Source: JBCCEV01 sp039030125 (GTDB lineage Bacteria > Pseudomonadota > Gammaproteobacteria > Ga0077536). From it: a DNA stretch of 7,217 bases. Shown in pieces: positions 1-6,390 of this stretch. Both the position numbers and the translations under genes were made by a program. The notes below the pieces were generated by a model. That model did not search any database, was not told where the DNA came from, and saw nothing but the letters and a program-made list of their open reading frames with translations. Where the stretch lies: contig JBCCEV010000187.1 of NCBI GenBank assembly GCA_039030125.1, positions 1-7,217 of the forward strand. Direction: 5' to 3'. Numbering within the stretch: the first letter of the stretch is position 1; each line of letters begins with the position of its first letter.

Positions 1-913
1 CCGCCGCGTTCGATCGGCGGCGGTTGAAAGCGATCTGATCGACATTCATTGGACTTACCCCGAAGCGCCAGCCGGCGCGCTGTTGGCAAAGCGGTGGTCG
101 AAACCTTATGCAATGACCCTGAGAGGGAAAGAGGCATTTTACGCTGGGATGGGCGCCGCGCGAGAACAACAAATACTCGTTGCGATCGAGAACGCCGAGG
201 CTGTTGTCGCCGTTAGTAAGGAGCTGGAGAATCTTGCGTCGGAAAAAGTTGTCATGAAGGGCCGATCGACGACGATCCCAAACGGCGTTGATCTCAATCG
301 CTTCAGTCGTGGCGATCAGGGCGAAGCGCGACGCTCTGTTAACGTGAGTGAAACAGAGCCGATGGTGGTGTCAGTTGGATTCCTCTCGGAGCGCAAAGGA
401 TTCCATACGCTTATCGCATGCTGGCCGAAGGTTATTGAAAACGTGCCCGGGGCGCGTCTCTACATCATCGGTGATGAGGGCGCGGAGGGAAGCCGGGCGT
501 ATACCGAAAGATTGATCACGCTGATTGACGAGCTGGACCTCCAAGATCACGTATTCCTCGTAGGGCGCAAATCCCCCGACGAGCTTGTGAATTGGTATCG
601 AGCCGCTGATTTGTTCGCCTTAGCGACCGCCGGGGAAGGATCGCCAAATGTCGTGTTGGAGGCTCTAGCGACCGGCTTACCAGCGATTGTGACCGACGTC
701 GGCGGGGTCAGAGAAATTTTGGCCGAGCCGCATCTCGGCGAGGCAGTCGACGCGCAAAGTGGAGATTGGGCGCCCGCACTGTCAAGAGCGCTTGAAAAAC
801 GGTGGGACAAAAGTCAGATCTGCGACACCATGGCTCGGAGAACCTGGAATGAATGCGCCGGCAAGGTCGTGTCTTTCCTCGAATCGGCCGTCGGAGAAGG
901 TCAACAGCGATGA
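1..913 (+). CDS. Glycosyltransferase family 4 (GT-B), 5'-truncated
   Basis: This is the C-terminal part of a retaining GT-B sugar transferase that would move a sugar from a nucleotide donor to a growing glycan at the cytoplasmic face. The frame is open from base 2, giving 303 visible residues; the true start lies upstream of the window. The first residues (DLIDIHWTYPEAPAG) already belong to the N-terminal Rossmann domain, and the region NAEAVVAVSKEL is typical of its end. The linker motif TIPNGVDLNRF is followed by the donor-binding domain: SVGFLSERKG (about fragment residues 124-133), ARLYIIGDEG, and the GT4 EX7E motif EGSPNVVLE (E212 and E220), then TDVGGVREI. The layout resembles TuaC-like and XrtA-associated GT4 enzymes; donor and acceptor cannot be read. 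A TTG at 83 is an in-frame start codon but would delete part of the first domain, so the gene is treated as partial. The stop overlaps the next gene by 4 nt, indicating one transcript. Confidence 0.93.
   Translation, partial: RRVRSAAVESDLIDIHWTYPEAPAGALLAKRWSKPYAMTLRGKEAFYAGMGAAREQQILVAIENAEAVVAVSKELENLASEKVVMKGRSTTIPNGVDLNRFSRGDQGEARRSVNVSETEPMVVSVGFLSERKGFHTLIACWPKVIENVPGARLYIIGDEGAEGSRAYTERLITLIDELDLQDHVFLVGRKSPDELVNWYRAADLFALATAGEGSPNVVLEALATGLPAIVTDVGGVREILAEPHLGEAVDAQSGDWAPALSRALEKRWDKSQICDTMARRTWNECAGKVVSFLESAVGEGQQR
893..900 (+). promoter_or_regulatory. Ribosome binding site for the AMP ligase
   Basis: The purine-rich GGAGAAGG lies inside the end of the glycosyltransferase gene, 9 nt before the ATG at 910. 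It is the best Shine-Dalgarno match in the window. It decides the ligase start in favour of 910 over the in-frame ATG at 853, which would add 19 Arg-rich residues and a 61-nt overlap. Confidence 0.7.
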
Positions 914-2475
914 CCTTGCCAACCTCACTGGGCGCAATGCTGCAGGTTCGCGCGGCGGTTTGCGGGCATGGTATTGCCGTCGTCGATTCCGCCGGGCGCG
1001 CTTGGAATTACCAACAGCTCGAAGATGCGAGCGGTGCCTTTGCTCAACAGTTAGAAGCGCAGGGTTTTAGTGGCGGTGAGCGCCTCGCAATCCTCCTCGA
1101 TAAGTGTTTTGAATATTGCGCCGCGCTGTTCGCGGTTGCGCGCCTAGGCGGTATCGCCGTCCCTATTAATGCAACGCAAAAATCACGGCAGATCAGGCAT
1201 ATTTTGGAGAATTCGGGCAGCCGCTGGTTACTATCGACTGATGCGCGGTTTCGGCGCCTGCAGGCCGACATGGCGATCGATCCAAGCGTCACTAAACTGA
1301 TTATCGACGCGGCGGATTGTGGAAACGACGTCAGCGCGGATTTTTCAAGCCGACCAAAGACGCCCGCCGCCGCCGAGGTCTTAGGTTCCGATTCCGCCTT
1401 GCTTCTTTACACGTCCGGATCAACCGGTTTGCCAAAGGGGGTCGAGCTATCGCATCGGAACTTGGTCCTTGGTGCCGCCGCGGTGGCCGAGTATTTGACG
1501 TTGGATGAAAGTGATCGCGTGCTCGCCGTTCTGCCATTCAGTTTCGACTATGGTTTGAACCAATTATTGTCGTCGGTCTTGGTTGGCGCCCGGTGTGTAC
1601 TCCACAACTACCTGCTGCCCGCTGACGTCGCGAGTGCCGTTGAAAGACAAGCGATCACGGGTCTAGCTGGCGTTCCGGGGTTATGGGGCCAAATCGCGGC
1701 TAGCAACCCAAAGGCCGAAGCGTTTCGCTCGCTACGATATTTTACGAACTCCGGCGGTGCGCTGCCGACGGGATTGATCACGAAGCTCCGGGCTTTGATG
1801 CCGCAGGCGAAACCATTCTTGATGTACGGCCTCACGGAGGCATTTCGCTCTACCTATCTGCCCCCGGACCAAATTGAGCGGCGTCCCAACTCGATCGGTA
1901 AAGCCATTCCTCATGCTGAGGTGCATCTGCTGGACGAAGAGGGTGGCGCTGTTCCGGACGGGGCGGTTGGCGAAATCGTTCATTGCGGTGAACTGGTGGC
2001 TAAGGGATATTGGGACGACCCGATCGCGAGCGCCGAGCGGTTCCGCGAATTGCAAGACGTGAACCCTAGTTTTGAAGAGCAAACCGCCGTATTTACCGGC
2101 GACTATGCGCGCCGTGATGAGGAGGGCTTCCTCTACTTTGTCGGCCGCCGCGATAGCATGCTAAAACGTCTGGGGCATCGGATCAGCCCGGACGAAATCG
2201 AAGAGGTTATATATGCAGATGAGCGTGTCTCGGCGGCCGCGGCAATTGGCCTTGACGCCGGAGTGGATGGACATGAAATTATTGTGTTGGTGGCGCTCAG
2301 AAGCGGCTGTGAATGTACGGTCGAAGAACTCCAAGCGCGGTGTCGACGAGAACTAAGCAGCTATATGGTGCCTCACGCCGTTCATTTTGTGGATTCGCTA
2401 CCGGTAAATGCCAATGGCAAAATCGACCGACATGAAGCCGAGCGACGGTGGCGGATTAGAAATGACGAGAGGTAG
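910..2475 (+). CDS. AMP-forming acyl/aminoacyl ligase, XrtA-associated type
   Basis: This 521-residue protein is an adenylate-forming (ANL superfamily) enzyme. Such enzymes activate a carboxylic acid with ATP and pass it to CoA or a carrier-protein thiol. Visible core motifs are the P-loop TSGSTGLPKG (168-177), YGLTE (306-310), TGDYARRDEEG (from 396), the hinge GRRDSMLKRLGHRISPDEIEE region, and the C-terminal catalytic Lys504 in PVNANGKID. The A4-like stretch FSFDYGLNQ places Asp213 45 residues after the start of the P-loop motif. In amino-acid-activating A domains the equivalent Asp binds the alpha-amino group. Overall it resembles the acyl-CoA ligase family found beside exosortase A systems (TIGR03098, from memory). 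The ATG start at 910 overlaps the previous stop (ATGA) and has a good ribosome binding site. The following decarboxylase overlaps its 3' end, so the pair is probably co-translated and shares a pathway. Substrate unknown; an amino acid is favoured over a fatty acid. Confidence 0.9.
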   Translation: MTLPTSLGAMLQVRAAVCGHGIAVVDSAGRAWNYQQLEDASGAFAQQLEAQGFSGGERLAILLDKCFEYCAALFAVARLGGIAVPINATQKSRQIRHILENSGSRWLLSTDARFRRLQADMAIDPSVTKLIIDAADCGNDVSADFSSRPKTPAAAEVLGSDSALLLYTSGSTGLPKGVELSHRNLVLGAAAVAEYLTLDESDRVLAVLPFSFDYGLNQLLSSVLVGARCVLHNYLLPADVASAVERQAITGLAGVPGLWGQIAASNPKAEAFRSLRYFTNSGGALPTGLITKLRALMPQAKPFLMYGLTEAFRSTYLPPDQIERRPNSIGKAIPHAEVHLLDEEGGAVPDGAVGEIVHCGELVAKGYWDDPIASAERFRELQDVNPSFEEQTAVFTGDYARRDEEGFLYFVGRRDSMLKRLGHRISPDEIEEVIYADERVSAAAAIGLDAGVDGHEIIVLVALRSGCECTVEELQARCRRELSSYMVPHAVHFVDSLPVNANGKIDRHEAERRWRIRNDER

Positions 2476-3697
2476 TTCGCTTGCCCACCAGCGCTTGCAA
2501 TCGCTGATGGCGGACGACGGTGTGTTAATAGTAGGCGGACAGGCGCTCACCGCGATCGCGGAACGGGCTGAAGGTAAGCCATTTTTCGTCTATGAGCGCG
2601 CCGCCGTTGAGAGCCGAATTGCGCAGTTGCGCGCAGTATTACCCAGCCGCGTAAGACTCCATTACGCGGTGAAGGCTAACCCCTTACCCGAGCTGTTGAA
2701 GGCCATCGGCGCGCTCGTTGATGGCTTCGATGTCGCTTCGGCTGGGGAACTTCGCGCGGCGTTAGCCGCTGGTGTGAGTCACTCGGAGATTGGCTTCGCC
2801 GGGCCTGGGAAAACCGATGATGAACTCCGCGAGGCTTTGGACGCCAAAATCTTGATTTCGGTCGAATCGCTCAATGAAGCGAGTCGAGTTGATGCAATCG
2901 CGGGCCAAAGAGGGGAGATGGCGCGCGTGATGGCGCGCATAAACCCGGATTTCGAACTTCGAGGAGCGGGAATGCACATGGTCGGGCGCCCCTCGCCGTT
3001 TGGCATGGGTGTGGACGACGGAGAAAGTTTGTGTCGGGGCGAGTTTCGAAATCTCTCCTTCGAGGGCTTACATATCTATGCGGGTTCGCAGAGCCTTGAC
3101 GCCCAGGCAATACTTGAAATGAATCGCGCAACATTCGAGTTGGCAGCGATTTTCAAGCAAAATACTGGGTGTCGGTTTAAACGGTTGAATATTGGTGGCG
3201 GCTATGGGATCCCCTATTTCGAGCATGAACAGCCGCTGGATCTCCGCGAGGTTGGTGCAGGTCTCACCGAACTAAGTAAACAATACGAGGAATTACTGGA
3301 AGACGTGGCGATCGTCATTGAATTGGGTCGCTATATGGTTGGCGAGGCGGGCTACTATGTGTCACAAATTGTTGATATCAAAAAATCTCATGGCGAGCTT
3401 TTCGCGGTCACCAACGGCGGCCTTCACCATCATTTGGCCAACTCAGGGAACTTCGGACAGGTGGTGAGGAAAAATTTCCCAGTGGTAATCGGCAATAAGA
3501 TGTCAGCCGCGCCCTGTTCGAGGGCAACGATTGTCGGGTTGCTGTGTACGCCGCTTGATATCATTGCAAAAGCGCTGAGTGTGCCGAGCCTGGAAGTCGG
3601 CGATTTGGTGGTGGTGTGCCAATCTGGCGCTTACGCCCATACGGCAAGTCCGCAAAAATTTCTCAGTCATCACGAAGCCCTGGAATTCGTCGTTTAA
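2462..3697 (+). CDS. PLP-dependent decarboxylase (fold type III), XrtA-associated type
   Basis: This 411-residue enzyme belongs to the alanine-racemase-like / Orn-Lys-Arg-DAP decarboxylase group (Orn_DAP_Arg_deC). It has an N-terminal TIM barrel carrying the PLP Lys71 in HYAVKANP and a C-terminal beta domain. Other motifs are FDVASAGEL, GLHIYAGSQ (202-210), the phosphate-binding GGGYGIPY (from 245), ELGRYMVGEAG (E287, R290), GGLHHHLANSGNFGQ, LCTPLD (Cys362, Asp366) and QSGAYAHTAS (Tyr391). These match my recollection of the exosortase A-associated decarboxylase family (TIGR03099). Several residues differ from free-diamine decarboxylases: Tyr206 replaces the PLP-stacking His, Thr363 the acidic residue after the catalytic Cys, Gln387 the usual Asp of DAGAY, and Leu288 the Pro of EPGR. 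This favours a different or carrier-bound substrate, as with BtrK-like enzymes. The start is the ATG at 2462, 14 nt inside the ligase gene, with a weak GGCGGA-like site upstream. ATG 2507 (residue 16) is a possible later start. Confidence 0.92.
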   Translation: MTRGSSLAHQRLQSLMADDGVLIVGGQALTAIAERAEGKPFFVYERAAVESRIAQLRAVLPSRVRLHYAVKANPLPELLKAIGALVDGFDVASAGELRAALAAGVSHSEIGFAGPGKTDDELREALDAKILISVESLNEASRVDAIAGQRGEMARVMARINPDFELRGAGMHMVGRPSPFGMGVDDGESLCRGEFRNLSFEGLHIYAGSQSLDAQAILEMNRATFELAAIFKQNTGCRFKRLNIGGGYGIPYFEHEQPLDLREVGAGLTELSKQYEELLEDVAIVIELGRYMVGEAGYYVSQIVDIKKSHGELFAVTNGGLHHHLANSGNFGQVVRKNFPVVIGNKMSAAPCSRATIVGLLCTPLDIIAKALSVPSLEVGDLVVVCQSGAYAHTASPQKFLSHHEALEFVV

Positions 3698-3707
3698 GCT
3701 CGGTCTA

Positions 3708-5162
3708 GTGTTGTACAGTTCTCTGCTCCATAACTTTTTCTTCCCAGCGTCGTTGGTACTAACGCGCAGCCGTTGTTTCGAGCTGTACAAACAGATGCTC
3801 GGCCTTGAAGAGCGGCCACGAGAGGAAGTCGATGCATTGCGTTGGGAACGCTTCAAGCAGTTATTGGAACATGCCTATGAGAACGTTCCCTACTATCGCA
3901 AGGTCATGGAAGAACAGGATTTGAAACCCAGCGATATCGCCAAGGTCGAGGAACTCGCTCGTTTGCCAGTTTTAACGAAAGCAAAAGTGCAACGAAATTT
4001 CCCAGACCGGATCACCGCCCAAAATATTCCGAGCACTGATTGGCGATATGTTTCAACCCGCGGAACTGCTAACCGGTTGATTTCTGTGCAGGACTTTCGC
4101 AAGCGCGACATGGTGCGCGCGACCGAACTCCGCTCCGCGCACCTGTCCGGTGATTACCGAGTAGGGAAGGTGTGGGCCGAAATTCCGCCAGACGTTTGCA
4201 GCATCGTATGCGGGGATGAAAACGAGCCCGATGAAGGCGTGTTTCGCTACGGCTGGGAGTTAATCAGAAAGCGCAAATTTTTTGACAGCCGCAGTATCAG
4301 TAATCTTAGAGGGCTGATTGAGCGTAAGTGGCTATACCGGCGCATTACTTATCCGCCCTTCGGCGCCGACGGAACGAATATCGGTTCCGATCGCATCGGC
4401 GAGTACGTCTCAAAGTTGCGGAAAGACAAACCCTTTTTACTGAAGGCCTTGCCGACCTATGCTTATAAGCTCGCGCAATACGTTGTGGATAAAGGACTGC
4501 CGCCAATTCCGGTTACCGCGGTGAAGCCGATGGGTGGATCGGTGAGCAACGTGATGCGCGATAAGATCGCGCAGGCCTTCACAGGCGCCTATCGCGAAGA
4601 TTATGGCAGCTCCGAGTTTGGCAGCATCGCTTGCGATTGCTCAATCGGTTCCGGCCTGCACATTTTCAGCGATTGTTTTTTAATCGAGATCACCAACGAC
4701 GGCGTCGCTGTCGAAGATGGTCAACTTGGCAAAATACTCATCACAGATCTCTCAAATTTCGCGATGCCCATGATCCGGTACGAGATCGGCGATATCGGAT
4801 ATATCGACTCAAGTCTGTGTGAATGTGGCCGAACGTCGCCGCGGTTATGGGTTGAAGGGCGGGTCGAAGACGCTATAGAACTTGCCGATGGGTCGCTGCT
4901 TAGCAACGATAAAATCATGGATTTCTTCTACCAGCGTCCCGAGATCGATCAGTTTCAATTAATTCAACGCGCGCCGAGCGAATTTGAGTTGTTAGTGGTG
5001 CCGCAGCCCGACCATGAACCTGGCGCCAACGGGCTGGTTGCTGAGTTGAAAGAATTGCTGGGTCACCCGCAGGCCGTGGATCTGCGTGTCGTCGCCAGTG
5101 TGGCGCCGGAGACCAGCGGCAAGTTCCGCTTCGTAAAAGCCTACCGGGGCAGCGTCCACTAA
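3708..5162 (+). CDS. CapK/PaaK-like adenylate-forming enzyme (phenylacetate-CoA ligase family)
   Basis: A protein of about 484 residues resembling the CapK and phenylacetate-CoA ligase (PaaK) branch of ANL enzymes, common in capsule and exopolysaccharide loci, where their exact reactions are mostly unproven. The N-terminal part has the typical RWERFKQLLEHAYENVPYYR. The C-terminal half has EDYGSSEFG (YGSSE 299-303), MIRYEIGD (355-362) and CECGR (371-375). The Cys/His cluster around IACDCSIGSGLHIF plus CECGR could bind zinc, as proposed for PaaK relatives. The nucleotide-binding loop, normally T-S-G-(S/T)-T-G-x-P, is altered to STRGTANRL (116-124), which may mark a subfamily. The start is uncertain: no ATG exists near the expected N-terminus and no clear ribosome site precedes it. 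GTG 3708 (10 nt after the decarboxylase stop) or TTG 3711 gives the usual MLYSSLL-type beginning, probably by re-initiation. The stop overlaps the next ATG (TAATG). Confidence 0.85.
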   Translation: MLYSSLLHNFFFPASLVLTRSRCFELYKQMLGLEERPREEVDALRWERFKQLLEHAYENVPYYRKVMEEQDLKPSDIAKVEELARLPVLTKAKVQRNFPDRITAQNIPSTDWRYVSTRGTANRLISVQDFRKRDMVRATELRSAHLSGDYRVGKVWAEIPPDVCSIVCGDENEPDEGVFRYGWELIRKRKFFDSRSISNLRGLIERKWLYRRITYPPFGADGTNIGSDRIGEYVSKLRKDKPFLLKALPTYAYKLAQYVVDKGLPPIPVTAVKPMGGSVSNVMRDKIAQAFTGAYREDYGSSEFGSIACDCSIGSGLHIFSDCFLIEITNDGVAVEDGQLGKILITDLSNFAMPMIRYEIGDIGYIDSSLCECGRTSPRLWVEGRVEDAIELADGSLLSNDKIMDFFYQRPEIDQFQLIQRAPSEFELLVVPQPDHEPGANGLVAELKELLGHPQAVDLRVVASVAPETSGKFRFVKAYRGSVH

Positions 5163-6343
5163 TGCTTGATATTACCGATGATTTTCCGCTTTTGAAGCGG
5201 ACTATCGAAGATGAACGCGTTATCTACCTGGATAGCGCCGCAACTTCTTTGAAACCCACTGCCGTGATCGATGCCGTGCAGCGCTTCTACACTCACTCCA
5301 CCGCAAATGTACATCGGGCGATCCACCAACTGGCCGATGAGGCTACCGACGCTTTCGAACTTGCACGCGCGGATGTCGCGCGACTGATCGGGGCTGAGCA
5401 GAACGAGATCATTCTTACCCGTGGCACGACCGATGGCATAAGCCTGATCCGCAACGGGGCCCGCAGCCTCGAAAAGGTAGTGACCACCGCAATCGAACAC
5501 CACAGCAACTACCTGCCCTGGGCATTCGGTGATAGCCCCCGAGTAGTCGGTCTTGTCGATGAGGGTCGCCTGGATTTAGACCAACTCGCCGGCTTCCTCA
5601 AAGAAGGCGTCGATTTAGTCGCGGTTGGCTATGTGTCGAACGTGCATGGTCTGATCAACCCAATTGAGGAAATCATCGCAATGGCGCATGACGCCGGTGC
5701 CCGCGTACTTGTGGACGCCGCTCAGGCCGTTGGACATTTTCCGATTGATGTTAAGGCGTTGGATGTCGACTTTATGGCGTTCAGTTCGCACAAAATGATG
5801 GGGCCGGGCGGCGTTGGCGCTTTGTATTGCAAACGCGACGCCCTAGCGCTTCTACAACCGGTTGTTCTCGGCGGACACACGGTAGAATCCGTACACCTTG
5901 AAAGCTACGAATTGCAACCCGCGCCCGCGCGTTTCGAGGCCGGCACACCGCCGATTGAGGCGGTCATCGGCTGGGGAGCAGCCGCGCGTTATCTCTCGCG
6001 CTTAGGGTTGGAGAACGTCGAGGCGCATTGCAAGGAACTCGTTCGCTATGCCTACGAAAAGGCGCAAGGTTTTTCCAACATACGTCTGGTGGGCCCAGCG
6101 GAGCCTGATTCGGTTTCCGCGACGTTAAGTTTTGTTGTCGAAGATATTGAGGCGCATGGTGTGGCGCGGATGCTCTCCAACCGTTCCAATCTTTGCCTGC
6201 GCAGCGGTTTTCATTGTGCGCAGCCGTTGCATGAGACGTTGGGTTTGCCGCCCACGGTTAGAGCGAGCTTTCACGCCTACAATACGAAAGCGGATATCGA
6301 CGTCTTAATCGATGCTCTCGACGCCGTCCTCGCACTCACTTGA
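5162..6343 (+). CDS. SufS-like cysteine desulfurase / class V aminotransferase
   Basis: This 393-residue fold-type I PLP enzyme looks like a group II cysteine desulfurase, which takes sulfur from L-cysteine as an enzyme persulfide and releases alanine. Family residues run in order: YLDSAATSLKP, ANVHRAIHQLADEATDAFE, RGTTDGI (87-93), His113/His114 in EHHSN, SNVHGLINPI, VDAAQAVGH (Asp185, Gln188), the PLP Lys211 in SSHKMMGPGG, FEAGTPP (258-264), the catalytic loop RSGFHCAQP with Cys352, and RAS (367-369). All catalytic residues are present, so it should be active. Phe350 replaces the first His of the usual GHHC motif. It is slightly shorter than housekeeping SufS (about 406 residues), and no SufE/SufU, SufBCD or IscU gene is adjacent. 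The 1-nt overlap with the CapK-like gene argues for a dedicated role in this pathway (sulfur donation, or another PLP elimination/transfer reaction) rather than Fe-S assembly. A selenocysteine-lyase or aminotransferase function is not excluded. Confidence 0.9.
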   Translation: MLDITDDFPLLKRTIEDERVIYLDSAATSLKPTAVIDAVQRFYTHSTANVHRAIHQLADEATDAFELARADVARLIGAEQNEIILTRGTTDGISLIRNGARSLEKVVTTAIEHHSNYLPWAFGDSPRVVGLVDEGRLDLDQLAGFLKEGVDLVAVGYVSNVHGLINPIEEIIAMAHDAGARVLVDAAQAVGHFPIDVKALDVDFMAFSSHKMMGPGGVGALYCKRDALALLQPVVLGGHTVESVHLESYELQPAPARFEAGTPPIEAVIGWGAAARYLSRLGLENVEAHCKELVRYAYEKAQGFSNIRLVGPAEPDSVSATLSFVVEDIEAHGVARMLSNRSNLCLRSGFHCAQPLHETLGLPPTVRASFHAYNTKADIDVLIDALDAVLALT

Positions 6344-6390
6344 GTATTTCTGCGGCCTGAACTGACATTAGTACCGCAAGCTAGGCATTT
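6344..6390 (+). other. 47-nt intergenic gap before the amidotransferase
   Basis: This is the largest gap in the window. It is slightly AT-rich, with a weak TAGG ribosome-site candidate at 6382-6385, 5 nt before the ATG. An imperfect TGCGG/CCGCA pairing (6351-6355 with 6374-6378, 18-nt loop) has no T-run and is not a convincing terminator. A minor internal promoter is possible but not supported by clear -35/-10 boxes, so read-through from upstream is the simplest view. Confidence 0.4.

Noticed and set aside
853..909. N-terminal extension of the AMP ligase from ATG 853
   Set aside because: It adds 19 Arg-rich residues overlapping the glycosyltransferase frame; ATG 910 has a good ribosome site and the ATGA stop/start overlap.
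83..913. A complete glycosyltransferase starting at TTG 83
   Set aside because: The same frame is open to the window edge and already encodes conserved N-terminal-domain sequence before base 83, so the gene is truncated by the window, not started there.
2408..2461. Earlier decarboxylase start at ATG 2408
   Set aside because: It would overlap the ligase end containing its conserved catalytic Lys504 region by 68 nt, adds family-unlike residues, and has no ribosome site; ATG 2462 fits better.
2762..3134. Overlapping minus-strand open frames inside the decarboxylase gene
   Set aside because: Their translations are Arg/Ser/Pro-rich and motif-free, as expected for the antisense of a GC-rich gene, and lie opposite conserved coding sequence.
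3503..3856. Minus-strand frame of 117 codons across the decarboxylase/CapK junction
   Set aside because: No recognisable domain, low-complexity basic composition, and it is antisense to two supported genes.
6340..6368. Candidate promoter (TTGAGT, 17-nt spacer, TGACAT) before the amidotransferase
   Set aside because: Only three of six -10 positions match the consensus and the -35 overlaps the preceding stop; too weak to call.
6351..6378. Possible terminator hairpin between the desulfurase-like gene and the amidotransferase
   Set aside because: Five-base stem with an 18-base loop and no following T-run.
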